DNA from: Bemisia tabaci
Lineage: Eukaryota; Arthropoda; Insecta; Hemiptera; Aleyrodidae
Length of the DNA: 64,000 nt
Direction: 5' to 3'
Assembly (NCBI RefSeq): GCF_918797505.1
Contig: NC_092799.1
Span: 29,090,597-29,154,596 of the forward strand
The notes beneath the pieces were generated by a model, which ran no database searches, was not told where the DNA came from, and saw nothing but the letters and a program-made list of their open reading frames with translations. This document shows positions 11,568 to 25,500 of the stretch, piece by piece. The position numbers were made by a program, and so were the translations under genes. The stretch's first letter is position 1. Every line of letters begins with the position of its first letter.

Positions 11568-13150
11568 GCAAAGCTAATGTCAAGCCGCTGGATGAGAAAA
11601 ATTCATCCAATGATCCGATGAGAAAGCAGGGAACACTGTCGATGACGGACACCCTTACCGACTTGCTTCGCAGGAACAGCATATCAACATTGAGGTTTTA
11701 TAGAAGCTACGTGCATTCTCAAAGTTTTGCTTGAGACTATCACCCGACGAAAAAGCAACAAACTCCGACGAGGATAGAAAACTTCAGAGTCAAGCTCGGC
11801 AAAAATCGCGCATTCTGTCGGGATTTCATTAAATTTACGGGCATTTCTATACCAGCTCTTGAACATAGGCACAATTTCATTCTTAATTCGGATGACAACT
11901 TGCAAAAGGCGTGCGCGTCGCACAGTGGATCGAGTCAGTAGGAGAGGTCGGACAAAGATTGGAAACTTTAAACGCTTATAACTTCGTTGATACAAAAATT
12001 TGAGGTTCTATAAGTGGTTCCATTGGTTTTTTCGTAAAATTTTTTTCCAGACCTACCCCTTGAAATTTAAAATGTGACGAAATTCACATCAAAATTTGCA
12101 GTCTCAGTAAAAAATTTCATGTCCGACCTCTCCAATGGACTCGATCCACTGCACTGCGCGTCGCGTCACTGCGCTTCTAACTCGAATGCCCTCATTTCTA
12201 CCGATAGGATTCTCGCTGTCAAAATTTCAAAAAAAGAAGGAAAAGAAATTAGGTTGGCTCAATAGGCATAGGTAAGATATAGTTTTTGTTACAACATGAA
12301 CCCAAAAATCAAACCTTTCGGAGCAATATGGATGCAAAGTTGAGAGGGACCCTTTGAACGAACTGTCTTGTAATTTTTTTTTTGCCAACATTACATTTTG
12401 ACCAAAAATAAAATATTAAATGAGAATTCTAAGGAGCTCAAACTTTCAAAATTTAAATTTTGTGGTTCTGGGAAAAAAATTTTCAAGATAGATCGTCTAT
12501 TTTTTTTTTGTCTATTTCCAGAGCCAATAAGCCCTAGAAAGTGCAAAATGTCATGAGTGTGCTCAAAGGGGGGTCTGAAACTTTAATAACAAAAACCAAG
12601 TTTAGGATTCATTGTACTGACTTTGCATCCCTTACTTTCAGGGAATTTTAGAAGTTATGTCCAAAATAAGACAAAAGTCATATTTTCACATTTACGTCAT
12701 CCTTCCAATAATTTTTCACGGATAGTTAAAAGCTTTTTAACGATATAATTTAAATCTCGCCAACACCTTCAAATTTTCAAGAAAAAAATTACATGATTTT
12801 CCGATATTTTTACATTGATCTCTCGCAAATATAGCTTCAGTTTTTGAGTAAAAACGATATTTTTACTTGTTTTTATAATGGAAATGCACAAAAGTACATA
12901 GAGGGAAAATATTAGCTTAATCTCGATTTTATTCTTTTGTGGTTCGAAACAAAAGAAATTATATTTTTATTTCTAAAGATGTTTTTACTCACTGATAGAA
13001 GTGTCTTAGGAAATATCCCAAGTAATTAGTAGATATTTCAAAATTGTTGGATTATTTTAATGTGGAAGAAATTAGCGGGGGCGCTTATTAGACCGTGGCA
13101 TTTTTACCCGGTTTTTCTTTCCGGAGAAGGTTACGCTCAATCAAGCTCAC
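11568..13150. other. Intergenic region between nrf-6 gene and SP1
   Basis: This holds the foldback at 11905-12168 and otherwise nothing that I recognise. The sequence is AT-rich with many homopolymer runs. There is no clear polyadenylation signal close behind the nrf-6 stop. Confidence 0.5.
11905..12168. repeat. Foldback repeat
   Basis: The left arm near 11908-11955 has GTGGATCGAGTC followed by GGAGAGGTCGGAC. The right arm near 12120-12168 has the inverted GTCCGACCTCTCC and GACTCGATCCAC. The loop is about 165 bp. No target duplication was identified. Confidence 0.65.
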
Positions 13151-13153
13151 GGC

Positions 13154-13405
13154 CAAATCTCGCTCTGGAGTAGTTAACGACAGTAATTATTAGGAGCCGC
13201 GCATGACAATTTTATGGAGGATTTTCAATTTTACGTGCAGTATTTGCGAAAGAAGAATGAGATGAGACCAGCATTTTAGCCTACTCAGTTGGCCACGAAA
13301 AATACGTGGAAGTTATGTGGGAGATGTTTTCTCTTCCACATCATGGCTCTTAAGTCGATTCTTGTCCGTTAAGTTCGTGCGATTGTCTGATCTTGCAGTG
13401 CCAAA
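13154..13405 (+). promoter_or_regulatory. SP1 promoter / 5' UTR block conserved with SP2 and SP3
   Basis: The 195 bp before the ATG contain TTTATGGAGGATTTTCAATT, then GAGATGAGA, then GTGCCAAAATG around the start codon. The same motifs precede the SP2 and SP3 starts in the same order and at nearly the same distance: TTTATGGAGG is 195, 199 and 196 bp from the ATG. By spacing, the transcription start would fall near 13154. However, the initiator-like TCAGTT seen in the other two genes is not clear here. Confidence 0.55.
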
Positions 13406-16400
13406 ATGAATGCATCGGCATGGATGCTCAAGTAAGTATCATTTGGACATAACTAAACCATAACTCTACACGTCTCCTCGGGTCATAAAGTTCGCCGCAA
13501 ATCAATAAAAATTTTCATTATACCGTCCGTCGTTCTGAAATTGATAGGGTTTAAGACGTTATGACTTCATCGATGAATTCGCATTAGAGAATCTTCAGCC
13601 CACTCGAGCGTCATACAAATATATTCTGAAAAACAATTTAAGCTCTGATAATGGCACTTTAGATTTGTGTCAATACATTGTCTGAACAGTATTTATGCAA
13701 TTTCCAGAATTAATTGAATTTTACAAACTAAATATTATACAATTATTATGCAAAAGATGTCAATACATTTATTTTTGCTCAATATCCAAAGAAACTTCAA
13801 GAGAGTGATTGGGGAGTAGAAAGTGCCACCAAAAAATGAAAAATAAAGGAAAATATGTTCTTACCGTCTACAAACATTTTTTCTCTTTAATGATTCTTTT
13901 TTTTTTTTATTTATTTTGGACCTTCGTCCTCTGTGTGGGGGCAAAAATTAACTGTCATAATTCTGCCGGTCAATTTTCATTCTAGGTCTTTTTAATAACG
14001 AATAAAAAAGACTAAAGCAATTCCAGTATTGTATGCATCTAGGTATGTTGTAATAAAATGATGTGCTATAATGAGATATTTTGTCATTTCTTTATTTTAA
14101 ACTCTTTTGTTCCCCGCCACAACAACAGAACCTGCTGTAGGTATTTAGTGCTGTTTTAGTGGCACACTATTTCAAGCATCACGGTAACTCTCCTAAAGTA
14201 CCTATATCATATGTACTGAGGATAAATTTGAATAATTTATGAAAAGGTTAGGGAAATGTTCCAGGTTCATGGCACTTAAAATATTTATTCGCATAATATC
14301 TAAGGACGTGAGCTGAGAAAAAATGTAGGCCAATTCACGCAATTTTTGACGCAAATCTTTAAAATAGTAATTGTCACAGCTCCAAAATTGTTCACAGAAC
14401 ATTTTCATTTCGATCTTAAAAATGTTTGTGTTCCAGATTGGTAATATCGGCGATACTATTTCTTCTGACACCACCTGCACAGACCTTTTCGGATGAAGAT
14501 ATAGAAACGACTATTAACCGTAAGAATAATTAGTGTTTTTCTTTGACTTTTTCCAATGCAGGAGAGAATAGAGCGGTTGATGCTGCTTTCCGCAAGAAAT
14601 GAAACTGCGGCCATGAAGCATGCCTTCTGGAAAGTATTCAATACTCACGGTACATAAGAAAAATTGAGGAAGGACTAAACTGTTTGGTCTGAGAGAAGAA
14701 AAGTGGAATGAATGATGAAGAAGAAAAATCCAAAAGCTTAAAAATAAAACTCGACGGGAATTGAAAAACTGAAGTATTTTCAGGATGCATACATAGATGA
14801 TAGAACTACGGAAAGAAACGAAATTTCAAGAAAATGGACCGGAAGGTGCTTGCGTCAAAAATAGCATCGAAAACCTCTCCAATCTTTGTATAAAAGTGGT
14901 CCAAATCATCCAGAAGATTCTTAGACATTTTTCGGATGGTTAAGAATCAGCTAAGTACTAATCAACAATTGATAAAGGACTTATTTGTTCCATGCTATAC
15001 AGGCTCCTTCATTCTCGCGTAATGGACCACTAGACAAGGTAAGAATTTAAGCAATCTGATACATGTTCTTTAACCAGAATTTCACGTAGAACACGATTCG
15101 CGCAACGAAAATTACTGAGACCAACTCCTAACGAAGATATTGACATTTTTATTTCACATTGGTTACGAGGAATTTGAACTGCCCGCTCACAAGAAACTCA
15201 AAGCTCTACGTGAGTCAAATCGCGCACTACAACGGTTTCAGCAAGCTTCTCAATCGAGCAATGTTCATTGCCCACCATGTGTTGATCAAACTATAAGCAA
15301 TTTGCTATAGCTGAGCCAAAGCGTCAAGATCGAGGTTTCCAGATTTTTATATCGCAGAGAATGTCATGATAACGTTTAGCGTGCGATGTGAATCGCGTAG
15401 AGAATTGAGTTTTCATGAGCGGATGGTTTGAATCCACGCATCAAGAATCATTAAATGTCTTCGTAAGGAGTTGATATCGGTAATTTTTGTTGTGCGCATC
15501 GTGTTTTACGTAAAATTTGGATGAAGGAACAAGTTTCAGAATGCTGAAATTCGTACCTTGTCTAGTGGTCCATTATGTTTTTCACAAATACAAATCAAAT
15601 TTTAGGGTTAGTATGACAGAAAAAAGTGCCGATTTTGCACGTGACAGCTGAAATACGGCTGCCTTTCAGGATAGAGAAAACTTGCTACTCATTAGCAACT
15701 CTTGTAATCTTAAAGATAAGATAAATTGCGCTGCTTTATTGGTATCATTCCGTTAATTTGAATTAAATAGATCGGTAGAATTTTAAAGGATATTTTATTT
15801 TGAAAATTTGGCATCGTTCTTTCTGAGAATTATGTTCGCTTGTGACGATACGTATTCCTAGAATTGTTGCGAGAACGAGCGGAGCTGGGGCGCCTTGGTT
15901 TTTTCAGGTATGCAACTTGGAAATCCACTGAGTGCGAATAGTTGCTGTCAGCGCCGTGCCGCAGTTCGTTCGTTCCACAAAATACTAACAGTAAATATAG
16001 GCGTGGCCAGCGAGATATGCGGATCCAGAGCGAAACCGAGGAGAAAGCCATGTGGAATAAGTGACTGTGTGCTTAAGATATTAATGTTAAAGCCTCCATG
16101 GGGGGGGGGGGGGTGTCCATGGGGACCTCTCTTTAGAAAGTTTGAGAAATAATGATATTGTGTTAAAATTTCAGCAAATTCAAAACATTTTTTTTCTTTT
16201 TGAAAAAAAAACTAAGATTGATGGTAAAATTGAAGAATTTTATTATTTTAAAAGTATTTGTACGCCGAAGAAGAAAATCAGCGAAAAGACGTACAAATAT
16301 GCCGGGCCGGATTTACCTACTTGCCGCCCATGGGCCGCCTATATTTTGCCGCCCCCTTCTCATTCCTTTTGAAACATCAATAAAAATCATCAATTGAACA

Positions 16401-18515
16401 TGCCGAAGGGGGAAGGGTGCATAAGACGTGTTTACCTACTCATGTTGGATATATTTTTGGCGAAAGCCCTGTCAACATTACTAGTAAAATTTCAATGAAC
16501 TTTGCGCGGAAGTTAAGTTCCGTAAACCTGTCTCTGTGTGGACAAGGTCCTCCATTTATAAGAAATGAACCAACAAATTATGAAAGAACAAACATAAATG
16601 TGCTTGAATAATTTTAGCTTATTCCGTCGCCGCCGCCGCAGATTTGGCGTCTTTGACGCAATGCGTGAAGTATTCCTGCAGTCTTGTAGGCGCTATGCGT
16701 TTCACGCCAACCGCTCCTGACCGCACTGTGTTTGACGCAATGAGTGAAGTATTCATGCAGTCTTGTAGGCGCTAGTATGTGTTACATGCACCGAAAAAAA
16801 TTGTATGCTGTTTTGGCACCTAGGATGTCAAAAATGTGTCGGGTCATCCTAAGATGCTACCTTGATTGCCCACGCAGTTGAATTTGCATTCGTAGGATGT
16901 AAAGTTAACTGCGAAGGCAGTAAAGGCAGCATTTTGGGATCACCAGACACATTTTTGACATCCTAGGTGTTAAAACAGCATACTATTTCTTTCAGTGTGC
17001 CAACCGCCGCGCCGCGCCGAGGGCTTGTCCTTTTCTTTTCAAGTCCTCGTCATCATTCCTTTCTGCGCTGAGCTCCAGGTCAAATTGCGTGTTTAGTTCC
17101 TCTCTTAACTCGACTAATTAAAGATGCTGTTTCTTGTATCACCGAAAAACGAAAAAATTCGAAATTACTTTACTCTCAGGAAAGAGAGATTTTGTCCCCT
17201 TTTCTCACTGATAATTTTTTTTTTTCTGAATCCGATTTTTTTTATACCTACATTCAAAAAAATTGCAAAATTTGCCGCCATGTGGCCACCCCCTTAATCA
17301 GGCCCTGCAAATATGGTCAAGAGATAAATGAGATACGAGAGATACGTATCTGCACAATCAAAAAGAAAAATTAGTTTTGTGGTCACAATTTACTTGATTA
17401 TTTTTAGAAACGATGAATTCTTGCATTTGATACAATAAGGGGGCTTATCTTTTCTTCTGCGCCCGCCTCTTGTATCCTCCTTTTTTTCTCCTTTTCTTAT
17501 CTTCCTTTACAACCCTCTTTTTCTCGGTCCGAGAGTATTTGAGGCATGCATTTTTTTATTTTACACTTCAAATTAATTTAAGACAGCCCGAGAATAAAAT
17601 CCAGTAGATGAAGCTTGTAAATTAGTTCGTGTATGACAGGCTCTTTGTAAAGAAATTAATTGTAATTAAATTTTGAGGTAGAAACTACGTAATCTGAAAA
17701 ATTACGCAAGTGCTACTGCCTTAAAAGCCATTGGAAAGCAGGATTTAAAAAAAGTATTTTAAAAAAAATGCACAGTATATTAATTACTTTTAACGGCAGC
17801 ATCATCAAAGATGCTTGTCACTTACACCGTAAATACACCATTCAGTGACTTCTATCATCATCGTTGACCTGTGTGTAAACATTTGGCGATGTCACCACAG
17901 TGAAATCAACATGAATGATCACTCTAAATATTTAAAATCATAATATACGGAATGCCATATGCAGCCACAGGCTGTGGTAGCGAGGCTTATTGATTTTATC
18001 GTCGTCTTATATTCAAGGCAAGTTCGAGAAACCTTTTTTTTTTTTTCAGGGGAAATCGTTGAAAAGCTCAGTTCACTTCCCGGACAGGACATATGTGGTA
18101 CAAGCAGAACCATCCAAGGCCGCATTGTTGGAGGAATGCCAGCAAAGTTGGGTGAGAAGTAAATTTTTTGCATGCACTTTTCGTGAAAAAGATTCTTCAA
18201 ACTTCAACCAACTACTTTCTCAAGACGGCTTTCAAGTCTGGCTGAACGATGAAACAATATTTCGACTGTGAAACTCCCAAATTGCGTATTTCGTTTTTTG
18301 TGTCTCAAAGTCACCGCTCCCTTTTTATTTTTTTGAAGGAGAAAAAATCAAAAATATTCCTTGAGGTTATCACAGAATTTTCCTCGCAGAGAGAAGAAAA
18401 ATCAAAGAGATTTTAAAGAATTGACGTTGAGTGGTTCTCCGTTTAAAAAATAGATAATGACCGAAGACTGCAACGTTGCAAACCGAGATACATAATTTGG
18501 AAGTTTTACCATCGA

Positions 18516-18547
<32 letters not shown>

Positions 18548-19367
18548 AACGTTATCAGAAAATTTTAACATTTTCGTAGTTTTGTTCGCAACTTTTTATT
18601 TCATCAGCACTGAAAAAAGAGTTAGATCATATTTCGTTGTCGATACTTTAAATCAAGTAATAAAAGGGGAAGTTAATCTGACTTTTACCTGAACTTTTGA
18701 TTTTCATTCAAGTTTTTATTTGTTTTATAGGTGATTGGCCCTGGGCTGTGGGCATGGGGCTGACATTGAAGTATAATAACGCTTATAGGTTTGCTTGTGG
18801 TGCTGCACTAATTTCCAACAGACATTTGGTAACGGCTGCTCACTGCTTCAAAGATTTTAAGGAGCCTTCATTTCAACCTAAAAATCAAAATTTCGATACC
18901 GAAGGGTTTGTCAATCTATACTTTGTTATTACACTTAAAATGGACCATTAGGTAAGGTGCGAATCTAAGCATTACAATGCATGTATTCTCATCAAAATTT
19001 ACTTTCTTACTCACTTATTTACCTACTTTCTTTATTCTTTTTTCCCTTAACGGTAGATCACGTTCTTATAAGTTGCCCACTTTATAAAGATATCCGAAAA
19101 CGTTTTTTTCCCTACCCCTTACCCTCTCTTAAAAATTTACTTCTGAATACTCATCCTGTGAAACTTTTTGAATTTATGCGCTCCACTAATCTCAAAATTT
19201 AACCTTTCCCCTCAACCCTTTTGTATTTTTAGTGATATCTCCATGTAAATTTATTACTGTTACTGCCCTCTTTAGAGGTGTAAATGGCCTTAGATGCTAA
19301 AGCACCGCTTTAAAATAAAATTATTTTACTACTACTACTACTTTATTCTTTTTTTACGTACTCACTC

Positions 19368-19404
<37 letters not shown>

Positions 19405-19450
19405 TTGTTTAGTTACTTACCTACCTACTTACTTACTTACAAAGTTATCT

Positions 19451-19500
<50 letters not shown>

Positions 19501-22500
19501 ACTTACTTATATGTAGACCTGTCTAAAGCTCGTATGTGTCGGCGCCATAAAACTCACGAGGCGGGGCTTTTAGCAAGCCTGAGCCAATTGAACCCGACTT
19601 GGGCATGCAAGGGTTAAGAAGCCTGCAAAACCAGTTGTAATGAGCGATTCGATTCACATAGACTCTGGTTTTTCTCGTGAGCCAGAAATTCAAATTTGTA
19701 GCAACCAATGCTGAATAAAAACGTCAATATCATAAGTAGGGGTCAATTTCAATAACTTTCCTCACACAAATCATGTATGTGAGATTTTGATGAAGAAACG
19801 ATATGTATTGAAATGCTCAAATGCATTCTTGCCAAGTGGTCCATTCATGGTTAATTTAACTATTTCTCTGCCTTGTTCGACTTCTATGTCAGAAAACACG
19901 GATGTTTTCTGTTCATCTCTTAAATTGTATTCCTCATCTTCCGTTTGTATGACGGTCCTAAAAATAATTAGGGGAAAAAATATCAAATCTGAACGTTCTT
20001 CAAAGACGCTACGTCCATAGTTTTGGATCCTGTCCTGAAAATGATATTGCTCCCCATCACAAGATTGTACATTTCCATTGATCTCTATTTTCTAAAGTGT
20101 TGAAATATTGTTGAAGCACCTATAAATAAATGTATTAACCAACCAACTGTGAGTTTTTTGGACCAAGGGCAAGTTCGAAAAAAAATTTCCGCGCGCTTCA
20201 GAGTTGCCAAGTGAGAGATGTGGGTAACACAAACATTATGAAGTTGCGGTTTGGACAAAACAATTTAAAAAAAAACCACACTTTAATTTGGCTACGCTGT
20301 AGTCATTGCCGTTGTCAGAAAAAGACGTGCCTTGTGTTAAAGAACAATATATCAAACTCCGGGTAGGATGCAAGGAGGGAAGGGGGTTGGCATTTTGGAA
20401 TAACCCCCTTTGCAGCACTGATATTTGAAGGGTGAAAAAATGTCAAATCTGTGAAGCACGCGCGTCCTTCTTCAAACTTGTTCTAACTGGTGAAAAAGGC
20501 AAAATCGACAATTGATCAAAACGTTGGAGACTTTTTTGAAAAAGAATGCAGGAGCTCAGCAGCTCATGGTATTCAAATTCTATGGAGAATGTGTCAGTTC
20601 CGCTGGTCACAGAATTGTGTTTTGATGCTTGATTCTTGTAGATTAGCTAAAAATATTAAAATCTTTCCAAACCTTCAACTTTCTACGTTCAATATTAACC
20701 GAGATATCGCCCTTTGAAAATTTGGGTTTTATACTTCATCCACCGCGGTAGTGACACCCTTGTAATCTTCCACCTTGCATAAGAATGAACTACTGGCTGT
20801 TCAGGAGAGAAAACATCGCTCTCCTCCAGGGCCGGATTTACCTACTTGCCGCCCATAGGCCGCTAGTAATTTGCCGCCCCCTTCTCATTCGTTTTGAAAC
20901 ATCAATGAAAACCATCAAATGAACGTGCCAGCGGGGGAGGGATGCATAAGACGCGTTTACTGGTGTTGAACACATTTTTTGGGAAAGCCCTGTCAACACT
21001 ACTAGCAAAAGTTCACGGAACTTTGCGCGAAAGTTAAGTTTCGTAAAACTATCTCTGTGTGGACAAGGCCTTCCATTCATAAGAAATGAACAAAAAAATG
21101 AACAAACATAAATGTGCAAACATAATGAAAGAACAAACATAAATATGGATCAATGATTTTAACTTCCGCCGCCGCGCCTCGCAGACTGCACTGCGTTTGA
21201 CGCAATGCGTGAAGTATTCACGCAGTCTTGTAGGCGCTATGCGTCTCACGCTTATCACACTGTGTTTGCCGCAATGCGTGAGGTATTCATGCATTCTTGT
21301 AGGCGCTATCCGTTTCACGCTGTCCACAATGACCACATTGTGTTTGATGCAATGCGTGAAGTATTCGTGCAGTCTTGTAGGCGCTAATATGTGTTACATT
21401 CCGATCGCCGCGCCTAGGGCTTCTCCTTTTCACTTCAAGTCCTCGTCATCATTTCTCTCTGGTTAAGTCGCGCCGTTCCAAGCCAAATTGCGTGTTTGGT
21501 TTCTCTCTTAACTCGACTAATTAAAGGTGCTGTCTCTTGTATCATTGAAAGACGACAGAAGTAGAAATTACTAAATTCTCAGAAAATTAGAGATTTTGTC
21601 GCCTTTTCTCGTTTGTAATTTTTTTTCTAAATCCGAATTTTTTTTATACCTACATTTAAAAAAATGGCAAAATTTGCCGCCCTCTGTAGATTTGCCACCA
21701 TGGGCCGCGGCCCATGTGGCCACCCCCTTAATCCGGCCCTGCTCTCCTCTGCATCAAGTAGTTGTTTGCGAGAGAAATTTTTTCTCTCCGAGCAACTAGT
21801 TGGTGCTAAGGAGAGGAATGTATCCTTTCCTAATACCCAGGAGAGAAAACATTTCTCTCCTCGGCATTGAGTAGTTGTTTTCGAGAGAAATGTTTTCTCT
21901 CTCAAGCAACTAGTTTGTGTTCATGAGATGAATGTGTCCGTTCCCAAGCACGAACTAGTTGCTCGAGAGAAATTCTCTGACTGATGAAAGCAAGATGGAA
22001 GAATCCAAGGGTGTCACTGCCGCAGTGGATGACGTCAAAAACCCGACTTTTCAAAGCGCGATATCTTGGTTAATATTGAACGTAGAAAGTTGCGTTTTGG
22101 ACGGATCTTAATATTTTTAGCTAATGTTGTAGAATCAAGCATCAAAACACAATTCTTTGACCAGTGTAACTGACCCATTCTTAAGTGACCGATTGATTAT
22201 GGCACGCAATTGTCGGATTGATCATGACGTCACATGGACGGTCCACATAACTGTCGTGGGGCTCAGAAAAATTGTCACTATGTGCGGAAAGATTATCCTG
22301 AGGACAATCGCCAGCTATCCGCAAAAACAGAAATGGACTACTGGGGCGGAATGGTCGTCCGCCGACTGACCTGACATACAGATTTTGTACCTCACGTCAT
22401 TTTTTATTCTCCGTAAATTTTTCTGGTGCTGGAGACTATTTTACGTCAAAATCTCAAAATCAGATTTCTTGACTCAACTCTACAAAAATATTCCACTGAC

Positions 22501-25500
22501 ACATTTGCCGTCCGCGTCCGTAGACAAAGGTCCTTTTCTCCTTGGCTGGTTCCACATATATTGAAAGTTTAATGTAATTCTTCTAAAAAGATTAGCCGAA
22601 AGGGTCGTCCACGGCACCCGGACCGTAGGCAATCGTGACCGGTCACGAGTAGCGCGATGGAAGCTAATTAAAGAGAGAGACTAACATTTACTTTATTGAA
22701 ATTTGGAAGAATTCATCCGCGGCACCCGGACCGCAGGCAATCGTGTCCGGACACGAGTAACGCGAATGAATTTAGAGACCGAAAGGAAATATTTATTGGC
22801 AGAAGGCCGGAATTTGACATGAAATTATTATTATTGGAAAAGATAGAGTAAAGAAGAGGAATTTTGAATACATACTCACTTGATTGAACGAAAAGGCGTA
22901 ACTGCTTTAGGAAGAAAGTTTAAGGCGCATGAAAGACATATGCGGGGCGAGTGTGCATACCCAAAGACTCTACCATAGGGTTAGGGATGTCGATACTTAT
23001 CCGATACTTGCAAAGTATCGATACTTTCGATCGATACTTAACGATACTCGGCATCGATACTCCACGATATCGATACCATGCAGTATCGATGCCAAGACCC
23101 CAGTATCGACGGTATCGATACTTAATCTGATTTGGCCATGAAGAAGGCCTCTTTTTCTTTTTTAAAAAATTCTCTCCCCACTATTTCACCTTCAAGATGC
23201 ACTGTGACAAACGACGGAGTAATCAAGTTTCTCAAAATGATTATACTTCAATAAAAATGTTAAAAGCTCAGTTCGATAAGTGTAGTTAAAGGCTCAAAAT
23301 AGCTGACTAAGGACGCGAACAGGGCTTTTTCGAGAGAGGCGTAAATCTGGCGGAATTTAACGGCCGACAGACATACGCACACTCAGACACGGCATAATTC
23401 AGAAATAGTATCGATACCTCATAAGTATCGATACTTCAGCTCGATGCTCGATACCGGTATCGATGCTTAGAGTCGATACCAATATCGATACCGAGTATCG
23501 ATACTTCCCTGAGTATCGACATCCCTACATAGGGTGGTAGGTGAAGCATAATTTAGACACGGCACACGGGCCAACCCGTCAAACTTGATTTGAAAAGGAA
23601 TTACGCGGACGCGTGGATTGAGTCGAGAAGACTTGCGACGGAAGGCGCCGGTGAGTATTATAATTTAGGATTTATGGAGAGAAGTAATCAAAGATGAATT
23701 TTACATATTGAAACAGACAAAATAATAAATAAAAGAATTGAAATATCTAAAGGAAAGCCGGAGGGGCGAATAAAGAGCCCGCAGCGCGATCGGGCGGGCC
23801 GCGGCGGAACTAAGCGCGCGGCGCGACATGAGAAGCGGGCGGCTTGCCTAGCTGACGGAATGAAGGCTAAATATTGGTGACGCTAGCGGCGCCAACATAC
23901 CGGCCCCCATTGAAATACTGGGGTGTTTCAATAAGAAAAAAAATGTAGAAAGTTGAAAAATTCCAAAAGAAATATAGAGAAACAAATATTTTTGAAGAAA
24001 AAATTACATTTGAAAGAAAATTATGAGTGTTGATATTTCCAGTTGTCTACTCCATCGGGAGAGGACAAAAAAAATCGTTTGTCGCTCCTAGAAAATTGGA
24101 GCCGCAGTCACTCCAGAGGTCTGAAGGCTTCCCTCTGCGGCAGATAAACCGTGTGAGCGCAGCAATGAAGGAGTTAGTGGTGAGATCCGATGTTGTTTCA
24201 ATGTGTACTGCTTTTGTAGAGAAGCAGACAAATACACATATGTACGTTTTCACCACTTTTGAATTTCTTAATGTCGACGTGCGGGTTTGGATGGGTCCGC
24301 CGAAGTCCATGCCTGTGCATGAAAAAGCCCGATTTGCGGTGACTCTGTTGACCGGCAAATTGCCCATCAACTGATTGACTGGCTTTGCCTTGAGTTTGAA
24401 ACAAGGTATGCACTTGAGCAGGCAAGACCTAATGATAGACCTCGCAGACAAAATCCAAAATTCTTGATTCAGAATTGACATTAATAGAGAAGGACCAGCA
24501 TGCAGATGCGTTTCATGATAATGATTGATAATGCAAATCGTTACTGGATGATTTTTAGGCATTAAAATGGGATGGCGAGCCTTATAATCGATGGAGGCTT
24601 TTTGAAGTCGGCCACCCACTCACATGAGTCCTTGAGTGTCAAGGAATGGACAAAGTCTCTGTATTTGATCACTGCATTCCTTGCCTTTGCGGAGGTTCTT
24701 GAGGTCCTCAGCGAAGGCTTCCTTTTGCACAAGCGTGCAAATTTTGTTTTGAGCTGCTGCAATCTCCTCAAGCGATAAGGGTCCATGCAGATTTGACAGA
24801 GAGCTATCAATTTTTCTTGCTCTAATGTTGTTGACAAAACGTAGTATGTAGGCCATCACGCGTTTCAGAGAAGGCCACCAGGAGAAGCGCTGAAAGAGAT
24901 CCCAGGTTGTGGGTTGCTCCTTGAGGTGAAGACTTGTTGCTGATTCAGGTTTCATAGCACCTTTGATGAATTCATCTTCCCGTTTAGTTGGGTTCTTTAT
25001 TGAGACAGGCCATTCTGATTTTGGTCCGCTGAGCCATTTTGGGCCGGACCACCACATTTCAGCGTTCATCAGCTCTGCTGGCAGCAAACCTCTAGAGGCA
25101 CAGTCTGCAGCGTTCTCTTCTGATGGTACATGTCTCCAGGACTCTGGTGATACGTTTTCTTGAATCTCCGCAACTCTGTTCCCCTCATAGGTCTTGAGGC
25201 GATAAGCTGGAGTTTGGATCCAACCCAGGGCTACGGTGGAGTCCGTGAAGGCGTGGGTTTCTGCGATCTCGAAATCCTCTGCTAAAATTGATTTTGCGTA
25301 TGCCAAAAGTTTTGACAAGAGGTGAGCTCCGTTGAGCTCTAATCGAGGTATGCTTAAGGTTTTGAGGGGCGAAACTCTGTTTTTAGCCATGAATAATCGC
25401 ACTTTTGAGTCTGTATTACTTCTGATGTAGATTACGGCAGCAAATCCCTTTTCTGAACCATCGCAAAATCCACAAAGCTCTATAGAAGTGCAATTTTTTG

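Larger units (their letters stand above)
18939..19845. repeat. Diverged 554-bp-family MITE (copy 3), interrupted
   Basis: The left end AATGGACCATTAGGTAAGG and right end CAAGTGGTCCATT match the termini of the element at 15021. The inner parts match too (GAATCTAAGC on the left; GAAACGATATGTATTG on the right). The middle has been invaded by a LINE 3' fragment and by microsatellites. It begins only about 33 bp after the predicted end of SP1 exon 4. Confidence 0.65.

Noticed and set aside
18906..18951. Reading SP1 exon 4 through to the stop at 18949-18951 as a truncated protease
   Set aside because: The last codons come from the end of a MITE, and an in-phase donor at 18906 joins cleanly to an exon that supplies the catalytic Asp.
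19294..19617. 107-codon ORF rich in Leu, Tyr and Thr
   Set aside because: It is the translation of CTTA and TAC microsatellites.
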